This document shows, one piece after another, positions 10,960 through 22,507 of a stretch of 64,000 nucleotides of DNA; positions within the stretch are counted from its first letter, which is position 1; the number at the start of each line of letters is the position of its first letter. The stretch is from Terfezia claveryi (taxonomy: Eukaryota; Ascomycota; Pezizomycetes; Pezizales; Pezizaceae): assembly GCA_015179025.1 (NCBI GenBank), contig WHUX01000153.1, positions 1-64,000 on the forward strand, given 5' to 3'. The notes under the pieces are model-generated. The model saw only the letters and a list, made by a program, of their open reading frames with translations, was not told the DNA's origin and did no database searches. The translations under genes and the position numbers were made by a program.

Positions 10960-13595
10960 CGGACTGACTCAGGACAGGTACTTACTACCTGTCCGACCGG
11001 GGACAGGTAGAAAGTTCCTCCGGCCTGGGACAGGTACTTTCTACCTGTCTGGTGATTACATAAGGAGCGTTATAGGCGGAAGAGTTTATTTCCAAAGCCA
11101 ATGATCTAATTTACATTGGAGCAGTAGAAGCAATAACAGAAATAACCTCCTGTGTCTCTTGATAGCTAACCTTACTCCTTCTACAGCGCTTTTTGAGATG
11201 TGCATTTCGTTCGGCCAACTCTGCACCCGTTAAAGCACGCGCCTTAGCTTTTCCCTTAGCTTTTTTTTGCCGGAACTTGTTAAGAGCAGGTGGTACAAAC
11301 TCTTGTATGATCGGCTTTTGATGTATGTTATTGGACATATCATCTCCTCCTATATCAACTGGTAGTGCAGATGCTGTTGGTGATTGAAACATTTGCTGCA
11401 TTTTCGCTGTATGTGCCTGCTGTAAGCTTGCAAAGTGCTCAGCCTGTTCACCAGTAAGTGATTGATGTAGTTGTTCTTAGACATATAGTGAGCGAACTAG
11501 CAACTCATGTCCTTGGTTAACATAGATATCATGCGATTGTTGAAGTACAGATTCCGCTAGTTCTGCTGGTTCTGCAAGTTCTGCTGGTTCCGCTAGTTCT
11601 GCTGGTAGATTTGAATCGATCATATGCCAGTTGAAAGGAGCAATAGATCCATTAATTACCCAGCGTGGATGTAGTAATGATAGTGGAATTGGTCGATTTT
11701 CCGCAACAATTGGAAGAAGCCGGTGCTGACAAGGTAGTGCATAGCGGGTAATAATCTCACAAGAACAATCATAGTAAGTAAGCTCATTATCAGCTTCAAT
11801 AAATAGAAGCTTGGCTAAGTTCCACTCAAACTTGATTTTATCAATAGCAAAATGAGTGACTTGACCAAAGAGTTGTTGAAATGCCACTTGAGAATCAAAG
11901 ATGCGAGGAACTTTTGTTCGGCTTTCAATTTCCTTGCATTGAATTTTGTTATGCATAGCAACCAAATATTTCATTAAGCGTAAAGTACACTCATCCAAAG
12001 TAATTTGTGGATTTAGAAATTGTTTGGCCCAAGGGTGGATACCTTCATTCCTTTGAGTAGAGTTGGCTCCAAGATTTCGGTGATAGCGGGTATGGCACCT
12101 TAAGAACTAAGATACTAGATATTAGTATATAAATAATTCATAGAATAGACTTTTAGTATATATACCTGTGTTTCCTTATTATCCCAATTATCATGAAGAT
12201 ATTCTCTTTCTTTTGGATGTAAATGGTATAAAAGCTCCGCTTTTGCTTCCTGCATTTTTTCAATAGTAGAGGCTTGAATATATTTCCAAACATAACTATG
12301 TAGAACCTCTCGCTGGTCCTTCTCATATCGAGTACTCTCTATAAGACGCTTCTTGAAGTTTTGAAATATATGCCATTCACATAACTGGTGAAATGATTGT
12401 GGCATTGTTTCTTGTAAGCTTTTAATCATTCCTTTGCTCTGGTCTGTAATGATAACTTTTGGAGGTAGACAACGGCTAGACCAGACCAACTTATCTAACT
12501 TCATATGAATGAAGTTAAAATCTTCACAACTCTCAGCTCGAATAAAGCTAAATCCAGCAGAAAAGGTTTGACCAGTATTCGTAATTCCAACAAGATGAGC
12601 AAGAGGCATGCGAAGTTGGTTATTATCGAAAGTTGCATCACTTTCAAGAAGGAAGTCTGATGCAAATCGTTGACATAAATAAATTTGCTCGGGGCTGATA
12701 AATAGGATTTGCTCCAAACGACGTACAACAATAGTTTGTTTAACCTCTTCACTCCACCTAGTTCTTGTATGAAATCCTGCTTTTGTCAAAGCTGTAAGCA
12801 TCTGCTCAATAAAATCCACTGGAGTTTGTAGTGCATCTATTCGCCTTGTATTATAGAATGTCTTAGGATCTAGAAGGCGGCCGGGTTGTGTCTGAAATCG
12901 AAGGTATTCATTATAGCTTGCTCCAGCAGACCGGAAGTTTGCTGCTTCTGCTAGCTGCTTTTGATGGTTGATATCTTGTCACTTATGTTCTGGATAGATA
13001 GCGGCTGCATTTTCAACCTCCAATTGATGTGTATGTGTTAGATTCTTCACAGTCAAAACCCATCCCTTTTTTCCTCCCCCTGCTCCATCATTAACTTTCT
13101 TAAAAGAGAGAAAGCACATCCACTTGCAGTCCTTAGCTCGAGATTTTGTGTCTCGTGTTCGCTCCTCAAGCAGAAGCTGTCGAGTATTCCGTGGCTTACC
13201 ATGGTGCACACAAAGATACTCAATCCGCCCTTTCTTTTCTGAACCACTGCCAACTACAATAGCAAATCCTGTATGCATTGCATAGTCCTGGAGACGGCGG
13301 TAGGTATCATTTGGAAATGCGTATTGTTCTCCAGTTATTGGTGCTTGTTGATGCAACTCTGAGATTTCATCCGCCATGTTTGTCTGGCGGGTGGCAGCCT
13401 GGTACTGTGGGCTCGCTCTGTTCTTGTTGTAGCTGTTGTTGTTGTAGCTGTTGTTATGGCCGGCCATAGTTGTTATTGCAGTAGACGGGACTTATGTAAT
13501 CACCGGACAGGTAGAAAGTACCTGTCCCAGGCCGGAGGAACTTTCTACCTGTCCCCGGTCGGACAGGTAGTAAGTACCTGTCCTGAGTCAGTCCG
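10960..13595 (-). mobile_element. MULE (Mutator-like) DNA transposon
   Basis: The terminal inverted repeats, about 103 bp each, start CGGACTGACTCAGGACAGG and differ at one position as far as I can align them (TCTGG against TCCGG near the inner end). A perfect 9-bp duplication TTGTTGAGG flanks it (10951-10959 and 13596-13604), the size typical of Mutator-like elements. It carries one minus-strand transposase gene. It interrupts element A between the RNase H linker and the integrase, so it is younger than A. Confidence 0.95.
11111..13467 (-). pseudogene. MULE transposase, nearly intact
   Basis: The protein would cut and move the MULE. The N-terminus (13467-12979) resembles a FAR1/WRKY-GCM1 DNA-binding domain (YLCVHHGK, CKWMCFLSF, LTHTHQ). 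The catalytic region shows Asp in DATFDNNQ, Asp in IITDQSKGM and the family block LCEWHIFQNF. A SWIM-type zinc motif follows (DCSCEIITRYALPCQH, about 11755). A 57-bp intron fits at 12109-12165 (GTATAT..TTAG). Three lesions are visible: TGA at 12979, a 2-bp slip near 12062 and TAA at 11477. A Leu-Ala-Glu-Pro repeat and a basic tail end the protein. Confidence 0.88.
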
Positions 13596-13604
13596 TTGTT
13601 GAGG

Positions 13605-16600
13605 GGCAACAGGAGTATTCATGATCTCCTGTTCCATTTGTCGGTTGGTCATCTGTTCGGTAGAGTTACTGAACTGAATGCTGGGTTGGAGAGTGGGTTG
13701 TGTTGGCTTGTTGGCAATCCATCTTTTTGCCCATTCTCTGATTTCCTGAATAGCTTCTTCGCGGCTGAGAGCTGGTGGAGGTGGATAAGCTGGTGCTTGT
13801 TGTACTGATGCTAGTTCCTTCTGAGGCTCATTTGCGGATAAGATATGCGCAATACGAGTCATAAGGAATTCTTTCTCCTTCTTAAGAACTGAGGCTGTTA
13901 GGTCATAGTTCAAACTGCCATGTCCGTGGTGGTTGCAGATTGCACATGTTTCAATGGTGAACATGCGGTCGTTCATGGCGTGGGAGCTGCCATGAACTGG
14001 ACAGTAAAAATTACGGCAAAAGGACCAGTGCATCCTTTTGTGTGATTGCTAATTGCTATGAGCCAGGTCGATAGCAATTTCTTTCGCTTCTTCAGGAGTG
14101 AGGGTATTTTATTGTACGTTTTCAGAAGATGGAGGCCTATATCTTAGTCCAAGAACTGTTAAGGGTTTATTCTTGTTTATATTGGGTACACGATTATACC
14201 CGCTGAAAACTTCTTCAGGTATAGTGGATAGAGTCTCATCGTCTGAAGACTCTTCTTCCTTCATCATGTCATATTCGCTTTCTTCATCCTGGATGCCCTC
14301 GAAGTATGGACAGAAGATATGGTGTCCAAGTTCTTCGGCTCTTCCACGACATTTGTTAAAGTCACAGTCAACATGCTTGAAATTGATTGCTCCGCAAGAA
14401 ACCATATTGTTCTGAGTAGAGGTTTCTGGTGAGTAGAAAGTTCTTAAAGCGTTGGTAGAGATGTTGTGGTTGTAGGTATGGTTAAGAGGATCGATGCTGT
14501 TGGAGATATAATCGTCCTTGGTAGTGGGAGTGTCCAAGTATTTATGCTTTCTTAATAGAGTGTCTGCTATCAAATTTTCCTTTCCTACGGTATGCTATAT
14601 GTCTGTATCAAATTCCATTAGGTAATCTTGCCATCGCCTCAATTTTTGACCTGCAGGCATTTGAGTATGAAAGGTTACTAACAGTTTGTGGTCGGTAAGG
14701 ATAGTGAACTTGTGACCTCTCAATTGTGCTTCAAAAAGTTTTAATGAGTCAATAATCACTAATAATTCCTTTTGAAAGGTAGTATAATTGAGTTGTGCTG
14801 GATTAAATTTTCTAGAGTGGAAGCATGATGGTCTGATGTGTGTCAACAGTCCTTGACCTATTCAAGATCCTAGTCCTACATTACTAGCATCATAGACTAA
14901 ATATTTGGGTTCAGTAGATTCATTATTCCAGGGTTTTAAAACATGTGGGGAATTCACAAGTTCCTTAAGTTTTTCAAACACTGCATTATGAGTATCTGTC
15001 CATTCCCATTTCTTTGTTTCTCCTTGCAGTTTTGACAGAGTGCTTGTATACGATGCCAAGTTAGGAATAAATCTGCTGAGATAATTAACGATTCCAAGGA
15101 ATCTTCTAAGATCCTTTTTTCTTATAAGAGTTGGAAATGTTAATATAGTAGTCCTCTTCTTCGGGTCTACATGTAATCCATCTGATGTTAAAACGTGTCC
15201 TAAAATTTCCAATCTTGGAGTAAAAAACTGGCATTTGCTTTCTTTGAGGTAGAATTTTTCATCCTGTAGACGTTGAAGTACTTTCTTCAATAATTCTACA
15301 TGTTCTTTATACGTTTTAGAGAATATAATAATATCATCAATATAGATAATTAAATTTTTATAGACCATGTCCTTGAAAATTTCATGCATAACACGAACCA
15401 TAGTAGCAGATGCGTTACGATCCCCTTGTTGCATAACTCTACTTCTGAAATATCCCATGTGACATAAAAAGGTAGAGTGTTGCTCAGATTCTTTATTGTT
15501 TCTGATATTAAAAAATTCATTGGCTAAGTCGAGCTTAGTCCAAATGGGATTCTCTGCTACTAGTTCAATTGCTTCATTAATATCTGGCAATGGGATGTGA
15601 TCCGGTTCAACGGCTAAATTGCAGTCTCGACAATTATTGACATGTCTAGCTTCTTCCAGTTTATCTCGTTTAGGGATAGTGAACATGACTACAGCATTTG
15701 TGTCATTTTCTACTCTATATATGTGACCTGACACTTCTTCTTCTACTAATTTGTCATGGATTTGTTGTCTAAATTGATATCCTAAGGGTCGCCATTTTGG
15801 TATCCAAGTAGCTCCTGCTTTTGGTTTGATAGAGTGATTAATTTTTCTTAGTGGCGGTAATTCCCGTGGAATTGTCTCGGGAAATAATAAGGGAAACTCT
15901 GTTATGGGGTTGAATTGTTTCTGTACCGTAGAAACGGCTGTCACGAGTTCTCTTTCTGAATCAGTTTCTTCCACGTCACTAATATTTTCCCAATTATCTG
16001 GTTCACTATAATCTGTGACTGATTTACAGCTGACCTGTATATACGCTGATCTTATACCATTCGCCATGGTTCTAAATCCCTTCCATACACTTAGCTGGAA
16101 TTGAGGAATATTTTTAGGTTGGATAGTAACTGGTTTCTGATAGGCAGGAATTATTGCTCGCACTTTGCTGAGAGCAGGTTCTCCTAGTATTATGTCCCAT
16201 CCAGTCAAATGAGCTACATAGAACGTTCGTTCTTCTACATAACCTATCCAATCAAGTTTCATAGTACAAGCTTTGTCTATCATTCCTTTTGAGCCTTTAA
16301 TTGCAGTACTTAATGATTTCTTCTCGATACTTCTAGTTGGTATTTTGTATAGGTGTACAAATTGAGAAATGATTAAGTCTCCTCCCTTTGTTTGGAGATC
16401 AATTAAAGCTAGTGCAGGGTGTTCGTTAGCTTTAATGAATACCTTACTAAAATCTGGTACCTGTCTTGACAAGGGTCATTCCTTGATTTTATCCTTGTTG
16501 TTTTTATTCTTGGTAGCTATCGGTATAGCTAAATCTTCTGCGGCTATATGCATAGGTACCTTATTTTTTCGTTTCCTACAGTCCTTGTAGGAGTGTCCAG

Positions 16601-17849
16601 GGTTCCAACACTATAGACATTTCTTGTCTCTAATTAATTGCATCTTCGTCTTCTGATCCAATTTTTTTATGATGGTGTCCCAATCTGAGTCCTTCCGATT
16701 TTCTGTGTTGGGTTTGGTGTTGGAATTGCTACTAGGATTAAATCCTGTTTTTTGTCATTGATTCTGGTCCCTGCGTGGACTGTGACTTCGATTTTCATTC
16801 CGAGGGTGTTGTCGTCGGGATGCATTTGTTGTGGATAGTGGGGCAATATCCTTCTTTGAAGCTTCATATGACTCTGCTTGATGCACGAGATGATCATATG
16901 ACCATTCGTCTTTGATTAAAGGAATTAATGTAGCTGATATATATGGTGGCAGGTGATTAAGAAACTTTCTTCTTTTTACTTCCTGCAATATTGATTGTTT
17001 GCCATCCTTGTCAATCAATTTGATTTGCATTTCAGTAAGCCAGTTGGCAAACTGTTTGATTCCCATGTGACATCCGTCCTTGTATGGTATGGCTGTCTCC
17101 CATCGTTTCCACAAAATGTCTTTACTAGTAGAGGGTATTAGAAAATCCCTTAGCGCTAGTATGAAACCAAAGAATGTTGCATTCTTTCCTTTTTCTCTTA
17201 GGAATTGATTATAAGTAGTAAGTGCGCCTCCTTCCATTCTGAATCCAACAATTTCCAAAGCTGAAGTACCTTCCAAATCTATTCTTTTGAGAACAAACCA
17301 ACGTTGCATTGCTATGGCCCAAAAGTCAAAATATTGTGAGTCTTGCCATTTTTGGTCTTCTCCTCTTAATTTTTCTAGCATATCAATCTTTATTCCTTTT
17401 AAAGCATTCGTTGCTTTATGGTTTCCCATTGTAACTATTCCTATTGTAGATTTCCATTGCTGGTGTTCAACTGATTTTCCTCGTTTAGGTTTTCTTTTAA
17501 GAGTTTGACTTGCAACTGACGATGCCTTATCAGAGTCCGAGCTATCACATCCGCTATCATCGAGGTCTCGTCCTCCTCCTTGTGTTTTCTGCTTCTGTTG
17601 GTCTAGTCCTGTATCTAGATTATCATCGTCTTCTGGTAATTCTATATCTTCTGGTGGTTGGTCTTTGTCGTCTGGTTCTTTGGCCGACCCAGTCCTCCTT
17701 TCTGGTGTCTCAGGTGCTCGACCTTTGCCTTTCGATTGATCTTTTGGTGTTCTCAGGAATGCTCCTGGAAGTTCTTTGCTAGGATTGAAAAAATCCTCCG
17801 CAGTATGTGCTGATTCTTCTAGATGAGTGCCACTCATCATGAATGCCAT
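13605..17849 (-). pseudogene. Element A: main gag-pro-RT-RNase H reading
   Basis: One reading frame runs from 17849 to the MULE insertion with only scattered stops (16755, one in the zinc knuckle near 16615, about 16473, 14860, 14593, 14107 and one near 14050). Gag spans 17849-16600, with an acidic N-terminus, a capsid region (FDFWAIAMQRWF) and a knuckle CL-CWNPGHSYKDC whose X is a stop. The retropepsin region is atypical (ALIDLQTKGGDLI, about 16415). Reverse transcriptase has KLDLANEFFNIR and YIDDIIIF (about 15340). RNase H has YDASNVGLGS and ends GKENLIADTL (about 14570). A Cys/His-rich linker follows (14500-13900). Confidence 0.9.
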
Positions 17850-17977
17850 TATTTTTCCCAGTTATTTATTACCCAATTCGGTTTCCTTAAGAGTGGAACA
17901 ACAGGTTTCTTTAATTCCTTGCTTAAAAATGCATTCATTTCTAAATCCTTTTCTTTGAATGGGTAAGGTATTAGCCA

Positions 17978-18340
17978 TTAATAGTGTTTTACTATGGCTT
18001 CCATTAAGAGTCGAGTATCATCAGAATGATACTGTTGGGCATGTCCCATTAGGCGAGTATATTTCAAAATCTCCTCAATTGTTGGAAGATGTCTATCCCA
18101 AAATTCTTCTGGTGCAAGAGGTAGAGCCATACTAAAATATAGTTTGGCTCCAACTCCGCCTGGTTCTCCTATTTCTATATCCATGGGCAGATTTATTTCC
18201 CCTTCCATGTTAGGAACTATAAATCTGGTCTTTCTGGGAGTTTCTTCTACTAATTTCTTAATATCTTCGGGTAACATAGTTAACCGTCTCAACCTCTTAG
18301 TCTTCTTACTAAGTTCAAATGCCATTATGTATGATTTCAT
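17978..18340 (-). CDS. Element A: short ORF ahead of gag
   Basis: This is an open frame of 120 codons upstream of, and in a different frame from, the main gag-pol reading. A Pro/Gln/His-rich stretch without long ORFs precedes it (18340-18711). It could be the N-terminal part of Gag separated by a frameshift, or a separate small ORF1. No motif is recognised. The large + strand ORF at 18144-18716 is its antisense shadow. Confidence 0.5.
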   Translation of the reverse strand: MKSYIMAFELSKKTKRLRRLTMLPEDIKKLVEETPRKTRFIVPNMEGEINLPMDIEIGEPGGVGAKLYFSMALPLAPEEFWDRHLPTIEEILKYTRLMGHAQQYHSDDTRLLMEAIVKHY

Positions 18341-18711
18341 TGTCTGTCCGCAACCAAATGCAGCTTCTTATGCGATACAATCATCGAGTTACTTTTCTTC
18401 TTTGGCACCTTTCTGTGCTGATGGTGTAGTGGCTGTTGATCCTTATGATCTCCGTTTGACTGATGGTTCTGTTGGCTCGGTGGCTCATGAGGCTGGGGAG
18501 GCTGGGTGTCAGGATCCTAATGTTTCTTATGGTCCTGATTTTTCTTCGTCTACTGGTCTAGAATCTAGTTCTAGTTCTTCTGGCAAGAGTGTCACTTTTT
18601 CTGATTGGTGTATTGAAGTAGACGTTGGGGGCGCAGAGGTATTGGTAGAGATGTCTGGGCCTAAGGAAGGTTATGATGGAGGTAATTCTTTTCTGGAGAA
18701 AATGGCTGCAG

Positions 18712-19394
18712 TGTAATGAATGGTACTAGACAGTATTCATTCGGTACCGTTTATACAATCTATATCTGTAGGCACGGACGTTTGTGTATTTCGGTTCTGG
18801 TGAGGTAAGACCTCAGAAGGGTTGGGAGATTACTATGTGGGATATTCCCAAAGGGAACAGTAATTAACTGGTGTAATCTATCTTATATGATTTGTGCTAT
18901 CTAAGCTATATGATCTTGATCTGATCGGAATATAGGCTTGCTTGCTCTGAAGGCTTGCTTGGTTGCTTCTTCTCTTTCTTCTTGTGGATTCCAGAGGGAA
19001 TCTAGCGGCCTATTTATACTCCTCTGAGATCTGATGACTAAGGAAATAAATACAATAAAGGGTGGCACACCAGAAGGTGGTGCGCTGTACAAAAGGGGTC
19101 ATGTGGCCATAGTAATGAGTCACACGCCTTAGACAATGGTCATGTGGCCATAGTAATGAGTCACATGCCTTAAACAGAGGTCACGCGGCCATAATGAGGG
19201 TGTCTTCATATGGAAAGTGCCATGGAACTTCCCATGGCAGATTCCGCGTGCTATGGATGCTTATAAAGCAATAGGAGGTGGTAGAAGGCTAGTCCTTCAA
19301 CCGAGAGGCTTAGTTACATAACATAGTAGTAATATAGGAAATACAAAAGTATATAAACAATTATATAAGCAATGAAACAACGTTCTCCATTACA
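18712..19394. repeat. Solo LTR of the A family inside the leader of A
   Basis: The 683-bp sequence starts TGTAATGAATGG and ends CTCCATTACA, closely similar to the LTRs of A. A 5-bp duplication TGCAG flanks it (18707-18711 and 19395-19399). No internal element sequence accompanies it, so it arose by insertion followed by LTR-LTR recombination. It splits the A leader: 19395-19843 is the rest of the A untranslated region and shows no gene. Confidence 0.92.
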
Positions 19395-19843
19395 TGCAGT
19401 GGAGGCAGTGAGATTTGAGCCTTGGGATTGTGACGCTTGGTTGTTTAGACCAATTATTCCTGGGACCTGGGGGGCCGGTTTTTCAATGGTGTACTGGATT
19501 TACAGGTACAGATGTAATGGCAGTTGCCAGGAGTACAAGATGAGTTGTCAATCTTATTGGGAAAAGTGTTGTAAACAAGGATAGGAATGTTTAATGTGGG
19601 ATACCACTGTCTGTTAGAGCTCTGCTTAGCTTGCTTCTAAGTCTTTTGTTGATGTACTGCAGTTGAGAGTCTGATGTCTCGTTTGTTGGATTTTGTTGGC
19701 TAGCTAGTTGAATAACGATATCGATTTTATATGTGCACTTGGGTGTCGAATTTTATACACTTGTATGAGTGTAATGAAGGTATCCGAAGGTTGATCAGGC
19801 CTTGGATTTAAGAGTAAAGATTAGGTAAGTGAGTTAAAAAAAA

Positions 19844-20521
19844 TGTAATGAATGGTACTAAACAGTATTCATTCGGTACCGTTTATACAATCTATATCTG
19901 TAGGCACGGACGTTTGTGTATTTCGGTTCTGCTGAGGTAAGACTTCAGAAGGGTAGGGAAATTACTATATGGGACGTTTCCGAAGGGAACAGTAATTAAC
20001 TGGTATAATCTATCTTATATGATTTGTGATATCTAAGCTATATGATCTTGATCTGATCGGAATATAGGCTTGCTTACTCTGAGTGCTTGCTTGGTTGCTT
20101 CTTGTCTTTCTTTGGATTCCAGAGGGAATCCAGCGGCCTATTTATACTCCTCTGAGATCTGATGACTAAGGAAATAAATACAATAAAGGGTGGTACACCA
20201 GAAGGTAGTGCGCTGTACAAAAGGGGTCATGTGGCCATAGTAATGAGTCACATGCCTTAAACGATGGTCATGTGGCCATAGTAATGAGTCATACGCCTTA
20301 AACAAAGGTCACGTGGCCATAATGAGGGTGTCTTCATATGGCAAGTGCCATGGAACTTCCCATGGCAAATTCCGCGTGCTATGGACGCTTATAAAGCAAT
20401 AGGAGGTGGTAGAAGGCTAGTCCTTCAACCGAGAGCTTAATTACATAACATAGTAGTAATATAGGAAATACAAAAGTATATAATCAATTATATAAGCAAT
20501 GAAACAACGTTCTCCATTACA
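19844..20521 (-). repeat. Element A 5' LTR
   Basis: This 678-bp LTR with TG..CA ends is followed on the + strand by CGGAG, the right copy of the target duplication of element A. On the minus strand it lies at the 5' end of the element. A T-rich stretch (TTTTTTTTAACTC) lies where a primer-binding site should be; I cannot name a tRNA for it. Confidence 0.92.
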
Positions 20522-20526
20522 CGGAG

Positions 20527-22507
20527 TTGTGTTTGATGAGTAAAAATGTCTTCGAGGAGTTAGAATTACTCATTGATTTGGCTATGGATTAGTCTGTTGG
20601 AGCAGCAAACAATTAAAGAACGAAGGCATATGGAATTTGTCATGATGTTAAGGTAAGGATCAGAGGGATATTAACTAGATGTTGATTTTTTATTATGGAA
20701 AACTTATCCTAGGATGTAATCTTGGGACAGCCTTGGGAGAGGATGATCAGGGCGAAGCATGACAATAGAGATGATGGGAGTTATTATACTATAATACATA
20801 ACGAAAAAGGAAAAGTGGTGATATTCTGCTTAGTTCCATCTCATCATTAATAAAATTGAAGTGAAGCCAGATGGATAAAGGCTTGCCTGAAGGTCAATGG
20901 ACAAGTTGACAATACTCTTGAGGATTCGGATATTCAGTCCAGTAACCTAGGATGCGAGGTATGGGAGGAAGTTCAAGTTGATGAAAACGAGAATATTTTT
21001 ACCTCAAAGATAGAAAAAGGGAAGCCGCCGAAGATTATGGAAGGAAAATATGACATTTGCATAAAGAGCTTTACTTGAGTGTCAGATTTGCTTAAAAAGG
21101 TAGAAGGACAGACCCTATATAAGAGAAAGCAAAAAAAAATTCATCCTGCTAATACTCCGCATAAAGGGGGATTGAAACCTGAAGGGTTAGAGAATTGAAA
21201 GAAACATCTTATAGGACATCCATCACTTGAAAACAAATACCCATGGACTATCCCTAAGTTTTCTTCTTTGAAAAGAGAGGAAAGGCTTACTCTGGAAAGA
21301 ATCACCAAGTTGAAGATTGGAGAAACAATCACCACTGAAGAACGGGATATTCTTATAAAAGTTTTGTTTAGCTGAGAAGCAGGAATTGCTTTTGATTTTA
21401 CGGAGAAAGGGGTTTTTAAGTCTGAAGTCGAACTACCCCATAGGATTCCTACTGTCGAACATGTACTATGGCAAGCTGCCAATTTTTGAGTCCCAAAAGC
21501 ACTAGAAGAAGAAGTTATTGATATCATGAAGAGATAGCTTGAATGTGGGGCTTTGGAAAGATGTTGTGGTCCATACCGTAATCCCTAGTTCCTGGTAAAA
21601 AAAAAAGATAAGGGATATCAACTCATCAATGTAGCTAAAAGATTGGATGTCGTAACCATTAAGGATGCGAGCTTGCCTCCATCTGTGGAAGAATATAGCG
21701 AGGACTTCGCTGGATTTCCATTGCTGTCCTTACTCGACTTGTTTTCTGGGTATGATCAATGTGAGCTAGCGGAGGTTAGCTGAGATATAATGGCATTTCA
21801 AACTCTACTAGGACTTCTTAGAATGACTACCCTACCCCAAGGATATACGAATAGAGTACAGGTATTCGACAGGATAATGAAGAAGATTTTGAAGGACCAG
21901 ATAACTGCTAAGAGAAGCAAGCCATTTATTGATGACGTTGGGGTTAAGCCATAGACTAGAAGCTTGTTTTTAGATAAGAATGGAAAGCCAATTGAAATAG
22001 TACCAGGTATCAGAAAATTTGTTCTAAATGCCATTATATCTATTGATAAGGTGCTAGCAGATATAGAACGAGCTGGTGGAACAATTTCTGGGTTTAAAAG
22101 TGAGTTTCTAATGGAACAGTTGAAGGTCATGGCTTATGTGTGTGGGATTAATGGAAAAATGCCGGAAGAGATGAAGACCCGAAAAATTACTAGTTGGCCC
22201 TCATGTGTGGATCTTATCAATGTGCGAGCATTCTTGGGACTATAGGTCTATTATAGAATTTGGATTAAAGATTTCTCGACGATTGGGGAACTGCTTTTTT
22301 GCCTGGAAAAAAAGAATATGGAATTTGAGTAAACAGGTAAACAACAATAAGCAATGGAAAAGTTAAAGAAGGTTTTGGTCAGTGTGCCTGCTCTCAAACC
22401 AATTGATTATGACTCAAAAGGAAGAATTGTACTATCGGTCGATTCGTCTTTAGCCGGATAGGGGGTGATTTTGCAGCAGGAAGAACTGGAAACCAGAAAA
22501 AGACATC
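20527..22507 (+). pseudogene. Element B, piece 2: retropepsin end to RNase H start
   Basis: The piece continues the protease cut at 8219 (LCLMSKNVFEELELLID). The reverse transcriptase palm follows: LVKKKDKGYQLINVAKRLD (about 21595), LLSLLDLFSGYDQCEL (about 21720), LPQGYTNRV and the active site PFIDDVGVK (about 21925), a FIDD variant of the usual YxDD seen in one fungal gypsy lineage. RNase H starts at LSVDSSLAG (about 22434) and is interrupted by C1 after RKRH. At least ten stops interrupt the frame, among them 20588, 21196 and 21782. B is the oldest element of the nest. Confidence 0.85.

Larger units (their letters stand above)
8220..20521 (-). mobile_element. Element A: complete Ty3/gypsy chromovirus with two LTRs
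   Basis: Two 678-bp LTRs (8220-8897 and 19844-20521) bracket a minus-strand gag-pro-RT-RH-IN-chromodomain reading, and 5-bp duplications CGGAG lie on each side (8215-8219 and 20522-20526). The target was the retropepsin codons of element B, which rejoin cleanly. Net of the nested MULE and solo LTR the element is about 9 kb. The LTRs differ by roughly 35-40 substitutions counted by eye, nearly all transitions. A purine-rich GGAGAAG precedes the 3' LTR on the minus strand. Confidence 0.93.

Noticed and set aside
18144..18716. 190-codon + strand ORF
   Set aside because: It is antisense to the gag leader of element A; the minus strand carries the recognised readings.
8220..19394. Reading LTRs at 8220 and 18712 as the pair of element A
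   Set aside because: The duplications CGGAG pair 8220 with 20521, and TGCAG brackets 18712-19394 by itself, so the middle copy is a solo LTR.
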